Position numbers and translations under genes: made by a program. Below, piece by piece: positions 24,331 to 37,800 of a stretch of 64,000 bases of DNA. Location: the NCBI GenBank assembly GCA_036785705.1, contig JAWUZG010000051.1, positions 17,822,501-17,886,500 of the forward strand, given 5' to 3'. Below the pieces are notes generated by a model. That model was not told the DNA's origin. It did not search any database and saw only the letters and a program-made list of their open reading frames with translations. This DNA is from Acanthornis magna. Lineage: Eukaryota > Chordata > Aves > Passeriformes > Acanthizidae. Position 1 is the first letter of the stretch. Each line of letters starts with the position of its first letter.

Positions 24331-25849
24331 CTCAAGGTCGTACAGTGTTAACAGTGCAGTTGAGATAGAAGATGTTATTGTGATTAAGCCAGACTTCCTA
24401 TCACTCCCATTTTTTAAAATGACATGATTTGAAATTATGTCCCCTGTGTCTGCCCCCCTCATTCACATTGAAACCTTGATGGACAGATATGAAACCCTCA
24501 GAACTGCTTTTATCTCTTTTCTTGCAGAACTCCGGAGTCTGAGAGCTGATGAGGGACTGAACATGAGTGCTTAGGAGCTGGGTTTGTGCTTATTGTGAAG
24601 AGAAGTAGTGCCTCTGGAAGGGATACTTAGGAGGGGCGGTGGTGGGTTTTTATGAGTGAACTCTGAGGAGGTCTCGACACTGGAGATGAGTTTCTCATGA
24701 CTCTACCCTGTCTCCTCCTCTCTATTTGCCTATTAAAATCAACTGTTCCTCCAAAATAGTCCTGCTACATGGGGTTTTCCATTCTAGCTTGATCACTCTA
24801 GAACTGGGAGCCATAAGTTTCCTCCTCTTCATCTTTCCTGTCTGTGCCTTTAATCCCAGCTCCTCATTCCAAGTGGACTGGGATGGAAATCTGAACGTGG
24901 CACTTCTTTGCAGCAAGGAAACAACAATGCCTTGTTCTCTGAAGCACCATCACATGGGGCAGAAAATGGGCCAGTAGCTACTGTGGGGTCTTACCTGCAG
25001 CCATTCCAGATCCATATTAAGTTGCAGACTTCGGCATGCTGCACTTTGCCATTCTACCTCATGGTGTCTGACCCAGCTCCCCTGGTCTCGCTCTGGCCTG
25101 TTCCACACCCCAATGCACAGAAAAATGCTAGTCAGCCTGTATGGTCTGCTCTCTTAGCTCTTGCACTCTGCACTGAAGCATCCTCTTGGCAGCGGCCATG
25201 TGGCCCCAGCAGCTTCTGCCTGGGTAGAAATTTTGTTGGAAGTTTTGTAGGGGAATAGCTTGTAACCATTATGCATAAGCTGAAACTAGTGTGAAGACTT
25301 TCTTCTCACTCTGTCTCCCTGGTTATGAATTTTCCATTGACATATCCTCGGGCCTCATGGAGGTGCCAAATATTTCGTGGGCAAATGGATCTCTACAAAT
25401 TACACGCTCAAGTAAAGCAACATTTAGTGGATGTACATCAGCAAGTGAACATCAGAAGTATGTGGTGGTAATAGATGGGGGATGCTTCTTCTGTTTACAG
25501 ATGCTGCTCATAAAAAGCTTGGGGGAAATCTGCTAAAATTTGCTCAATTGATTATGATTTTGTATAGTCTATCGAGCTTTAACTCTGTCTCCAGAGCGAC
25601 ATTCAGTGCTACAGAATATTTTATTGGACAATCAGCTGGTGTAGGTGCAACACTTTCTGATGTGTTCTACCCTGTGTCAGGGTGTGAAAAGCATGATGGG
25701 CTGCTCAGGGCAGTCTTTGGGCAATGTCACAGGACACCAGCCTGGAGTTTAGAGGAGTTTCTGATGGTGTCATTCACAATCACAGGGATATTTTGCATCT
25801 CCCCAGTTCCCAGTACGCTGAGTAGTGGTTTGCTGCCAATACCTCCCCC

Positions 25850-26600
25850 TCCTTCCAAAGGAGAATGCTGTGCCTACAGTGTAACTCCTGTCAAAGTATA
25901 TCACATCAGCCACTCTCCCCTAATCCATATAGTGAGTCCTTTCATTTTTTCAGGCAGTCAGTTTGCCCTTGGTAAGGCAGCATCACCCTCTCCTGTCTAC
26001 ATTCTTGTCCTTAGTGCATTTGGAGCTGGGTGCCAAAAGGACACAGCACTGAGGTAAGGATGGCTGGTCTGAGGTTCACCGAGCCATCCCTCTTCCTCTC
26101 TGCACAGCTGAGTGCAACATTAGCATTTTTCCAGCTGCTAGGGATGACGGACTCTGGTCTCATAATCACATCAGGCAATTCTTTCAGCAGCTTCAGAAAT
26201 ATCCTAGCACCCTTGAAGTGTATTCCGTTCAATCTCATGCATTGTAAAATATTCAACCTCCCTAAGAAGTTATCAAGCCTGTTGCTGCCCCTGTCCTGGC
26301 TGTCCCTCAATTTTACAAACCATTATGATATGTTTGGAAATCTGGGAGCAGGCTTTTCTTCTATGGACTATAGCAAGGAAGGCTTTGAGTACTTCAGCCT
26401 CATCTAAGCATGAGGCATCCATCACTGATTTGTCCTGCCCCATTCTTCAGCAGACCTGTATGTTCCCTGGACTGGTTACTAGGATAGCTGCAAAATCCCT
26501 CTTGTCATTGTTATCCCATGCAAGTTTCTCCTCTAGCTGGGCTCTAAAGCCTTTCTGATTTTGTCCTTCTGTACCCAAGCAATGCTCCCGTCCTCCTTCT
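25850..26600 (-). mobile_element. Decayed CR1 LINE fragment (reverse-transcriptase region)
   Basis: Read on the - strand, 26365-26425 resembles the part of CR1 ORF2 that reads GAGGCTGAAGTACT followed by an AFLA-type coding stretch. 26120-26230 resembles the following RT segment. 25870-25930 resembles the region ending ACAGCATTCTCCT. The order matches CR1. Many indels and stops show it is a dead copy. The match is from memory of CR1 and is weaker than for the 3'-end copy at 7.4 kb. Confidence 0.55.
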
Positions 26601-29046
26601 CCATAGCCTATCTTTTTTTCCAGCTCTAGCACACACGCTTTTTGCACTTGAATTCATTGCAAAGCTCCTTCATTAGCCAGGATAATTTTCATCCAAAATT
26701 ACCACACTCCCTGCACAAAAAAAAAAAAGGTTTGAAGATCCTGTCTTTCACAGTGTCAGCCAGTGCAAACAGTTGTGCTGTGTCACTGCCTTTTTACAAT
26801 GCTGTGATGCTGCAAATCAGTGGAAGAGTGGCTGCTGGTACAACTGGAACTGTGGATTTCTGGCACACGCAGTTGCCTGCCTTCCCTAGTTTTACATGAA
26901 TGTGGACAAAAGGGAGGCTGTCCACAGAGAAGGACATTACATTCCCAAAGCCCTGCGAGCACTTTCCAGCATCTCAGAGCAGTCAGCATGGCACTGGTGG
27001 ATCGGGGGAAGGTTGATTTGAAATTGAAGATGATGTTTAGGGAACTGAATAAGAGGAAGCCAAGGAAGGATGGAGTTGAATGAAGCTCTGAGAGCTGAAC
27101 ACAGCAGAAGATCTGGCAGCAACAGTGAGTGACTCCAGAATGGAGTCCTAGAGCTGTGAGGAAGTGGTCCCTGTAGTGAGATAGCCAGAAGGATTATCAT
27201 ATACCCAGAGCATCGGGTCACTGGCTGGCAGTGCGTCTAGCAGGTAGAACAGGAGACAGGAAGGAGTTATGTGTGATAAGGAAGATAAGTATGCAGTGAA
27301 GAGTGGTTGGACCTCAGAAGGCAAAGGTGGTTGAAAAGACATTTTATAGGAGAATCCCTGAAAGTGGTGTGGCTATGAGTGAAGCTGATTGAAGTGAGAT
27401 GGAGTGGCCATCAGGTAGTTTTAGCTAATTATTGAGGTGTCTTGGTGTGAGACCCCACTTTTTAGTCATGGGATCAAGGTGGGCTGGGAGCAGGCAGCCA
27501 TGAGGCAGAGGAGGTAAATAAACTCCAGCCTATACCCACCAAGAATGTGCAGCTCAGCACTTGCTGTGACCCAGCAGCCTTTGTCTTTTTGTCACCATGC
27601 TCCCTCCAAAACAGTTCTTTCATGTCCATCCAAGAGAGTTCTGTGGGTACAGAGATGGCTGCTAAGCACACTGAGATGGTGGGAATATAGAAAAATGCTG
27701 ACAGCTTTGGAATAAGTGGCATGCTGAAGGCTAATCTTGTTTCAGCAGCTAGAAACGGGACTCAGTGTGCTCTGGGCCTCTTTGTCCTGTGGATAAAGCA
27801 GAGTTTGATAGCCACTGATGAGAAGGCTGGGAAAACACCAGTGCACTTGCAAAAATTTTGGACATGGAAGTTAAAAGCAGACAGCAATACTACATGACAC
27901 AGCATTTGTTTGGAGTGTCTACTCACTTCTGACAGATCAGAGCTGAGAGGCAGGGAAAGACAGGAAAGGGAGGGGGCAGATAAGAGAGATAAGGAAAGGT
28001 GGCTGGACGTTTGGAGTGCAGCAAGAAGTTGTGCCAGTGCGCATTTGCCTTCTCTGGGTTTTTGACCTGAGCACCCCTGTTGGAAGAAGGGACAATCAGG
28101 GTGAGAGTTTAGCAAACAGAACAGAGGAGATGACTTAGGTCTTATCAAGGGGTGGTGCTCGGCAGGCGGGGCTCGAGCTGGAGCTGCTGGCCGGGCTGTG
28201 TTTGTGCAGGAAGCGCCAGCTCCAGGCAGCAAGGCTGGCAGTGCCACCTCCTGGGCACAGCAGGCGCTTGGAGCAGCTCGCATCTCGCTCTCCTCCTGGC
28301 CAGCTGGGTGATCTTGAGCAAAACGCTGCCCCTCCTTGCACCTGGATATTTTCATGAGGAAAGTTCATGCCCATTTAAGTGAGATCTTCACACTGTCAAA
28401 TAAAAGTGCAGAGCTACACTCGGGTTGACAGTCACTGCTGGAGGAGAGGAGGACGGACAAATGTTGCCTCAGTATTTCTTACCGAGTTTCTACACCCACG
28501 TGTGACATATTTATTAGCTGTATTTTTTTTTTAACTAGGAACCTGTCCTGGTGCTATCTCCAGCTGCATCACAGCAGCTTTTCAGCCATGTAGTTGCACC
28601 ATTTTGGCACAGAGACTGCACTTGATTTAGTAAATTCAGCACTGTCAAGTTGTAACAACCACCACAATAAGGGAGCTGGGTGTGGTGGGAGATGACAGGT
28701 GGCCTTTGAAAATTTCAATTAAGCACACCATAGGTATATTTTCTCTGGGTTATGAAAGCAACACCTTTAAGTCTGTATCTCAGATCCACATAGACCAGAT
28801 TGCAACTGCCCCACAGGATGTGAGCAGTCAACATCTTCAGAAAGTTACTCACATCCTGCAAAACAGAAAATAGGACGCACAATTGTCTGCAGAATGAGAT
28901 TTTTCACATGAACCCAAAGAGAAACATGACCAAAACACACATTTTACACAGAGTATCAACTGCTGGAATTTATCGTCAGCTGCCATTCAGAGCAACCTGC
29001 ATAAAGAGCTCAATGGAAACTGATAAAATGCACCGGATCTTTTAAG
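26601..29046. other. Intergenic, no gene seen
   Basis: No recognisable exon or repeat. A small GC-rich patch occurs around 28150-28300. Open frames overlapping it on both strands look compositional. Confidence 0.45.
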
Positions 29047-29480
29047 TGCCACAGGCAGGTAAAAGTGATGGGCTTGGCAGATACAACTGGCTCAGCTGCA
29101 CTGAAGGTAGCAGAGTGGCAAATCAGAAGCAGTCTGGCCATAAGCACCAAGCACAGGGATCTTCCTACCTGTGCCAGGTAGTGCAAGACACGATCCAAAC
29201 AGAACCAGCTAAGGCCAATGTCAGCAAAGCCCAGTGTGGACCAACAGCATCACTGCTGAAACCTGCAGGGGCTTGACCATCTCAGAAAAACTATCTGTGT
29301 GGAAATGTTGAGAGGAATATTTTGCAATATGCTTTCTTATTTCATGCTGGAGACAAAACTTTTGGCATCACACCACCTTTGTGTTCCTCCTTTTCCTCAT
29401 TCTTGCATTCCTCATGCAAGAGTGACATTCACACTGATCATTTGTTGTTCATAGGTAATGGTGTATGTTGGAATGCTCTG

Positions 29481-29526
<46 letters not shown>

Positions 29527-30360
29527 TAAAAGGTTAAAAGCACCGTATTATATCATCGGTATAAGGTTCTGGTGTTTCCAAACACATCGTGTAGAGCAAT
29601 TGTTTTCTGAGAGCAACTCTGATTTCTCTTTCCAAATGTAATTGGGGAAAAAAAAGAATATAAATGAGTAAATAAACTGAGGGGGAAATGTAGAAGTAAA
29701 GAGAAAGAAATACTTTTCCTTATGACAGGAAAAGTCCACTTCCTGACTCACTGTGTGTTTGAGGGCAGAGCAGCCAAAACACAAACACCAGGGCTGGCTA
29801 GAAATTAGGCTTTAGCAAAGATTTAATGCACAGTGTTGGTTCTTGAATAGATACTTTCAGTTTTTTTCCTTGACTGAGACTTAACTTTTTATTAACTCAA
29901 CTGAGCTGAATGAGGATGTTTTGTCCTGCTGAAGGCAGGGTCAGGACACATTAGTGACATTTTAAAAATAGAGACCACGGAAATATAAAGCTCCTGGGAA
30001 GCAGTGATGCACACTGGATGTGCAGACACTGGGTGCATTTGCTTGTGCAGTGCCCTGACATGAAGGACACAGATTGTGGTTCTCCATCTCCTTATCTTGC
30101 CTGACATGGAAGGAAAAGAAGCTGAAAGAGGGACACAAGGGAAAGAGGTTGCAGCCTCCCTGGTACCAGTGCAAAGGACTGCAGAACGTGTCAGGTGACT
30201 GGAAGATCTTGGAGCCAAAGCAGTTGTTCTGCCCCTGCTCCCAGTCTCTCTGAACTGGGTGCTTCCAGGAAGGTTTTGGAGCACAGCCATGCTGAGCACA
30301 CATGGGATGTGTGACCTGCGGGTGTGAGCACTTTTGTTGCACACACACTGCTTGATTTGT
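29047..30360. repeat. Direct duplicate block, copy B
   Basis: Second copy of the 22.7-24.3 kb block, same orientation, about 6.3 kb away. The first 220 bp are nearly identical to copy A; later parts are alignable with indels. The CA run, short in copy A, is expanded to 21 units here (29483-29524). The blocks do not begin with TG and end with CA and have no LTR signals, so I treat them as a segmental duplication or two copies of an unnamed repeat. Confidence 0.8.
29483..29524. repeat. (CA)21 microsatellite
   Basis: An uninterrupted dinucleotide run inside duplicate block B. The matching site in block A has only a few CA units. Confidence 0.95.
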
Positions 30361-31484
30361 GCCAGTAGCGTAATGAAAAGGTACAGAGTGTCCACACACC
30401 CAGCCTCTTCTAGGGAGGCCTTCTGAGGGCCCTGATCACAGCTCGCAGATCTGCAAATTCCTTTCTTCTGCAGGGAAAATAAAGACCAAAGCTGAATTAC
30501 TTTGATCATACAGCCATGCACACAAGCCCAGCTCAGCAACAGGGTCAAGGTTTTCACCCAGATCCCCTGAATGACCTAGTCCCCACAAAACACCCTTAGT
30601 TGTTTCTGTGGCAAAGGGGACACAAAATTCCTGCTCTGCTTGTGGTTTGCCTGTGATGTACTTGGTGAATATGATCTTGGTACAAACCAGGCCCTTCCTC
30701 TCCTTTCAATGGTCTCCCAGGGCTGTGGAAGTAGCTAGAATTTTGCTAAGCTCTCCTCCTTCCAGCTCTTCTTGCTCCTCACAGGCCCTCTGATATATCT
30801 GTCTCTGAAGCTACTTGGGCATGCCCAGAAGTAGGGATCAATACACTTCTGGGGGGATCACTGCCCACTTTCCCCAGCCTGACATCTCTCAGCCTTAGGA
30901 AGGGCAGAGATGGGTAAACTGAAAGTATGGATGGAGATGGGCTCACGTTACCCACCATCTCTGGCTGCTCTCTTGTACCTCAGCATTTCTCTTGTGCCCC
31001 TAAACACACTTGGTCCTTCCTTCTACTATGTGGTACTTTCCCAAAAGAATACCACAATCTTATTAAAAAATCTTTCCTGCTTTTTTTTCATGCTGGGATT
31101 TTCGCAGGCCACCAACTCCCTGTGTTGTCTTCCAAAGGGGCCTAACATGATATCCCCACAAACTGATTACCTCTGGGCTGTGAATTTCCTCATTGCTCCT
31201 GAGGTGCCTCATTCCTGCTACAGCACAGTGCCCTGGGGGAAATACAAGTTACAGAGTGCAGCCTCACTGGAGGGTGCTGACTCTGTGTTACCGTTTCCAG
31301 GCATGGAAACGTGCTTGGTTATGTGGAAACATGCTGGCAGCATAGCATGTGTTTCCCAGGTGCCTCATAGCTGCAAAGAGGCCATGTATGTATGCGTGTG
31401 TGTGTGTGTGTGTGTGCGTGTGTATACATATATACATACATATATATATATATTATATATAATATATATATGTATGTATATATG

Positions 31485-31535
<51 letters not shown>

Positions 31536-34500
31536 GGCTGACATTCACTCCCACACCCACAATTCTTGCCAAGCTTAGATTAATCTGCAATGTAATTATC
31601 AGTAAACATCTTTTAGGGCAGCTGACAACTCATAGGGGTAAATCTCGACATGGCAAAGCACAGGGCACTCTGGAACGTGAATGCCACACTATCACCCCAC
31701 AAATCATGCAATCCCTTCCCTCCCACCCAAATCCCCAAACACCAAACCACAGCCCAAGACAGACTACAGCTCAGCAGCAATTCTGTGGCTCCTGGCGTGT
31801 ACCTGAGAGAGAGTTACAGGCTTCAGAGATAAATTATTTTTCTGCAGAGTCAGTGTTCTTGCTCCTGTTTTCCCTGCAGAGCCAATTCAGCTTCATGGGG
31901 AAAACAGAGCCATTGACAACATAGTCTATTACGATCCAGCAATTATGTGACTGATGTCCCAGGAAAACCTGCTGAAGGATCACCTGACATAACCAACACT
32001 GAAGAGACAGAGGACCAGACCTAGTTTGGCCCTCCAGTTCATCTCTGCACATGGGCGAGATGATTGTGAATAACTGGTGGAGCTGAAGTGAGACACAACC
32101 TTATTTACTTTCATTGGAGTTCCCAGAATTGTGTCTTCCAGTTCAGCCCTTTCCACCTGTCCTCACCTGCTTTGTAGGAGGTAGAGCAACTTGAGAGGAA
32201 CTGACAGTGGGAATACTTTCAGACAAGACAGATCTCCCCCGTGTGTAAACAGAGATTGGATCCACAGATTGCTGAGAATCAGAGAGGCTGAGATGCTGCA
32301 GTTCTGGTTTGATAGTTGCTTGGCGGAGAGGAGCTGTTTTATAACACTCCTGTGCCTGCTGCTCTTCCCTGGGGGGTCTCTTTCCTCCTCTTCCCCACAT
32401 TTTGCAGGGCATACAAAACAGAATGTGACCTTCTTTGCGTAATCTCACCATATTTGTGGGCTGTATTATTACTGCCCTTTAGCTTTAAGACAAAAGTTTT
32501 CCGCAATGACAAGCTGGTGTTTCTGCTTAGCCAAGATGTGGCCAGTGCTGCACAGCAACAGGCCCTTTCCTGAGCCCACTTGCAGCCTCAGTCTGCCCAT
32601 TCAGGAAAATAAGATAATAAGGATTTTTATCAAGTGCTTGAATGCCTGCAAAACAGTATTGCTGTTGTTTGAATTTACTATACCTCAGCTGGCAAACGTG
32701 CATTTCTTTTGCCTACTTTCCCCCCCTCCCCCCATGCTGTGCTTTCTAGACATCTCCCTTTGAATACTTAACTTTTGGGATCCTTTCTCCTCAGGTGCAT
32801 AACTAGCCCCCATCTTTTCTTCTTCCTCTCTGCCCAAGCAAGATAGGTTCCTTTTGCGTCACTTCTTTGTTCTCTGTGGTATTTGCAACACCCTCCCAGC
32901 TTTGTATCACCTGTGAATTCCATTCCTCCTGGTTGTATTTTCCCTGTCTTTTCAGCACCTAGAATGACGAAGCCTTTTGTACTGCCGTTGCTGCAATTGA
33001 ACCTGATACTTGAAAGGAGGAGAAAAGGTTGGAATAAACTGCTCTGATGATTCATCCCCGGGGCTGAAAGATTTGCTCCTTTGATATCAGTCCCTTGATC
33101 AGAGCTCTGCTATGTTATCTCTGTCTGGGGAGACTTAATTCCTGGCACATTTGGGCTGGTGGAATCCCAGATACCAGAGCTGGTGACTGGAAAAGGAGCA
33201 CATTGCATTCTTCCAGTCTTAGATATGTCAAAGATTCTTCAAGGTTTGATATTCCAGGGCCTATAACCCCCTTAAGGCAGTTTTTGTCTGCATTTAATGC
33301 AACTGAGAAACCTCTAACTTAAATCCTCCCTGCCAAAATCCATCACCTGCTCTCTCTGTAACTTACACCCTTGCAGAAGTGTCCCAACAATTTCCTTATG
33401 CCTTGTTCTGTGGGCAGATTCCCCTACCAGCTCACCCTCTCCTTGTCTGCCATATCCTCACAAGATATTGAAGACCCTTTCACCATTCCTTTATGAGACT
33501 GTGCACCAATCCACTGATCATGGAGCAAGATGAGGGAAAACCATGAAGGAGCATGGAAAGCATATCTTGACCCTAGTCCAATTCAAATGTCTTGGTCAAA
33601 ATCTCCTATCAAAGTACTCCCAGGTATTGACAGCTGAACTGACACAGGAGCCATGGGGAGCTGCAGTTTTCTAACTTACACTTAAGTGGGAATTCTTTCG
33701 AAAATTTACATAGGAGCAAACTGGGAGAATGTCGCACAAGGACCACATCACTGTAGGACCAGATGAGTTTTCCAGTGGTGAGTCTTTTCTCTACATGCAC
33801 CTTTAGATTAAAATGCAATGCAGGACACAAAATGTTTAAATGTGATTTGAGTTTTCAAGGCTTCAGACAGCATGGTGCTGTGGCAATAATCACCATTAAA
33901 AACCCTCATAGCTTTTGTTAAAGAGAAGGGGAAACCATTTAAGTACTAAAAAAAAAAAAGTAAGCATTGGAAAAACCCTCCTGTCCTTTCTTTTTAGGGA
34001 GAAAATATACCACAAATGACATCAACAGCAGTTAAGATCCATTATTCTTGGGGAGTTAGCCATGATGGACCTGGAGTATAGCCTTGCTGTAACTTTACAA
34101 GCAAACTTAATTCTTCAAAGTGAAAACTCATATTGAATAGGGAGAAAATGTCACCTTCCATTTCTTATGCTGGACTCTCACATCTCTTTCGGTTTGTGGC
34201 ACACACCTGGCACAGACAGACACTTTGGGAAGTGGGAAACATACAGCAGCACCAAGCTGGATGAGAAGTTGTTGGTTTTGCCATAACTTGTAGCCATATA
34301 GCCAAAGAAATTGCTTTTGCTAGTAACCACAGGTGCCTTTTAAACTTGAAGACAAGAGACAGAAGGTAGACTGGAAAAGTTTTGTGAAGGATGTGTGAGA
34401 GCAGAGGAGTTTTCAAGAGATGTTGGAATGAGGTTAGAGGTGGTAGATGTGGTAATATTGTCCAGCCCTTCTCTTCTGCCTACACTGATCACATCTTTTT

Positions 34501-34777
34501 TTGGCAAAATGGGAAGTAAAATCCTACAAGTGAGACCCAGGAGACTGTGGAAATGCTGGCAGCACTGACAGATATTATTTCCAATTTCATCTTCCTCTTG
34601 GCATCATTGTCAAACTACCATTCTCTTAGAGGGCTTTACTGTGTGAAGGACTCCAGGAAGGATGTGTGAGCAGAAAAATCCATCTTATGATAATGATCAG
34701 CAGCTTGTCCTAAACTGCTTTGTTGGAAACTAAGCCCATTCATTTCTTGGCCTGCACATTTTTTCTCACTACACAGA

Positions 34778-34808
<31 letters not shown>

Positions 34809-37800
34809 TTTTAAATATATATGTATGCATATATGTATGGGTGTGGCACAGATTTTAATTTTTACCTTTCACTGATTTTACTGAAAAATTTTGCACAGCA
34901 AAGTAAGTTTGGCTTTAATTCCTGAGTAATTTAAGAGAAGGCGCTCTCTGAAGACTGTTCCCTTCACTCATGAACCAAAACCACTTAACATGTGAAGTTG
35001 TGTCCTAAATGACATTTACAGGAGGAAAAATTGAAGGCTGCTAGGAAATACTTACGAATGTTATTTAAGGTTTGCAGACTTCCTAGACCCTCCCCCAGTC
35101 TTCTTAGGTAGGTGTTACTGTAGATCCCCTTACCTCTTTCTGCCCTGAGGGGTCTTAACTTACTTTTTTGTGGCTCTGGTTGGCTGCTATGTACAGCAAA
35201 GTACCAGTTCTGACCAGCTTTAAGCTGAGAACAGTGGAAAAAGAGAAAAGGAATCCTTTCCCTTTTTTTTTTTCTTTTTATGGTCACCCAAATGAAATTT
35301 GGCTATATTCCCTCAATTGGAAGTTATTTTACCCCATTCAGAATTTTTCAGCCCAGTATGACACACCTAGAAACTCCAAAAAACAGCAGCACATTTATGG
35401 TTTTTGGAATAAATTCTCTTTTTCCCTGCCTAGCCTCAGTTCAGCAAGGCCATGTGTGAAAAAACATGGCCTTTCCCCCCTATTTTAGAGGGGAAAAAAC
35501 CCTTTTCTGGTGCAGAATTATTAACAGTATTTACAAAGAGTACAAGGTCATTGTGACACCAGGCAAGCACATGGATCTGACTAGATTACAGCACAGTCTC
35601 ACAGAAAGCAAAGGGAAAAATGCAGAAAATCATCAGTCACCATAAGAAAAGTCTTCTGAGAAAAATATGATGCTTTAAGAGAAGCAAATTCAAGTTCAAG
35701 TTACAATTAAAGAATTAACAGGCTGAACGAACTGGTTAAAAGGGGAACAGGGTGGTAATGTTGCAATGAGGAAATGTTTCAGCTAATTTGTTTCTTACCC
35801 TTCAAACTGCATTACTTTTCCAAATTTTTGCTCTTAAAATGTCATTTGATTAAGCCATTACTATCAATAGTGATCACAACAACTCTGAAAATGTTTAAAC
35901 AAAGCAGGGTATTTGTTTGAGGCTTCAAAAAAAAAGGAGAAATACTATAAAACAATACTGTCAAAGCCTTTTTCTTAAAACAACTGTATTAACCATCCTT
36001 GAATAATTAACCAAAACCACATTCAGGAAGTTCAGAGACTGAAAAGCACACTTTGTTTTTAAAAGCCAACTTGGACAGAATAAAATACTTGTTGGCCAAT
36101 ATTCGTAGTTGTGGACAGAGACTGTATGGCCCAAATAGACTCGGGAGGGTTGCCAGGTTCTCACTGCAGTGCAGGTACCTCTGGGGAGAATGGCTCCTCT
36201 TGAACAACCTGAGTTGGGTCTGGTGAGGCCAAGCTTCCAAGGAGCTTGGTGTTTTCCTGGTACAGTGGTAGCAAGAAGGACATCCAAGCCACAGCAGCCC
36301 AAACTGCCTCAACTCTGCCAGCCAAAAAGAAATGCACAAGTAAGAAGGGTTCTCTTTGTGGCATTGGCAGCATCGGCACTAGGGAGGCTGCTGGGCAGAG
36401 CTGCACCAAGGAGTGGTGAATCACAAGGACTCAAACTGTGACTAAATATCCAAGTCTATCCAGGATGCTGTCAGCTTTAACTTTCAGTTCTTGCTCTGTT
36501 GTGTCCATGCTGTAGATGCCAAGCCTTGTTTGCATGTTAGCTGCCATGGGACACTGCCAGAACACAGACATCTCAGAATCAGCATCTTTATTCAGACCTG
36601 AGCTCTTTCATTTGACCCTCTCTGACTCCCTTTTCAGGACAAAATAATACCCCAGAGAGACCTGCTTTGCAGGCTCACCTGGCAATTGACAGGCTGCTGT
36701 TTCATTGATGTCACTGCTGGAGAGCTCAGTGCCATCTCTGAGGAAGCAAAGAACTTAGCTGTTAATGAAAGACCATGATACTAACATGCCTGTGAAGAAT
36801 TTACCCTCTTTTTAGTGGGGTGTGCTTTCAGCTTCATGGCATAGAAGAACAGACAAAGGTTGTTTGAGATATCAGAAAGCCCTCTGAGCCAAGAGCGTGA
36901 GCCTGGGAATGCTTTCATGGAGATCATTGTCACATAACAGTGAATATTTGGGTCCAGTCTGGAATAAAACAGTACCAAACCAGCAGCATCTGGCTCGGTT
37001 TGATGCCAAGCCACATCTGTGTCACGTGTTTTGTGGGGGACATCAGCGGCTCCCTCAGAGGTACTGCTGCTCTGAATCCACAAGGAAGCCCTGAGGTCCC
37101 CTCCTGCCCCCAGGGAGGTGCCTCCCTCCGTGCTGCCCTCCTCACTGGTCCAGCCGGGTGGGTGGCTCTGCTCCCGGAGTGACAGCACCCTCCTCCCAGG
37201 CTGCTGCCCACAGGGACTTTGTAGTGCAAGTGACTATGCTGGTTTATTATGGCCTCTGGGCACTTTGTAGGAAAGATCCCAGACACCTTCAGAAGCAGCT
37301 GAAATCAGTGACATCAAGTGTGAAGTGCTCAGCCAGCGAAACTCCCAACAACTACGCAGACACCTGCTGCCACCCACGCCAGCACCCACACCTTGTTTTC
37401 TGCCAGGTCTTCAGATTCAACAATCCCAAAAGAGACGTGGATACCCTCCAGGTCTGCTACTCTCTTTTCATATTCTAACTGCACCCACGGCCATGAAAAC
37501 TTGAACACCAATATGTGGTAACAGGCCAGGCATGAGTAAGAAGGAGAGCATAACATTCTCCTCCTGGTGGCACTGGAACTGCCCAGTGGGGTCCCAAACC
37601 CAGTACAGCTCATGTAACTGGTGTTTAATCAGCTAAGGCCTGAGGTCAGATGTGAGGGACAGTGATCTGAACTCTTGTGGCACTGCAGCTCTGAAACATG
37701 GAATGATTCAAAAGTGAGGCATGAGCCAAAGCCACCGTGGAGAGGCTGCTGCAGCATAATTGACATATTCAGAATGCTTTTGGGTTTCTATTGAGGCAGA

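Noticed and set aside
22729..30360. The 22.7 and 29.0 kb repeats as the two LTRs of one provirus
   Set aside because: The blocks lack TG/CA ends, a TATA-poly(A) order and primer or purine tracts, and the 4.7 kb between them shows no retroviral coding but contains a CR1 fragment.
30910..31578. Open frame of 222 codons on the + strand
   Set aside because: Its last third is encoded by TG/TA microsatellite; the rest has no domain or splice signals.
36161..36441. Overlapping open frames on both strands near 36.2-36.4 kb as a processed pseudogene
   Set aside because: I could not recognise any parent protein, and no poly(A) tail is evident next to them.
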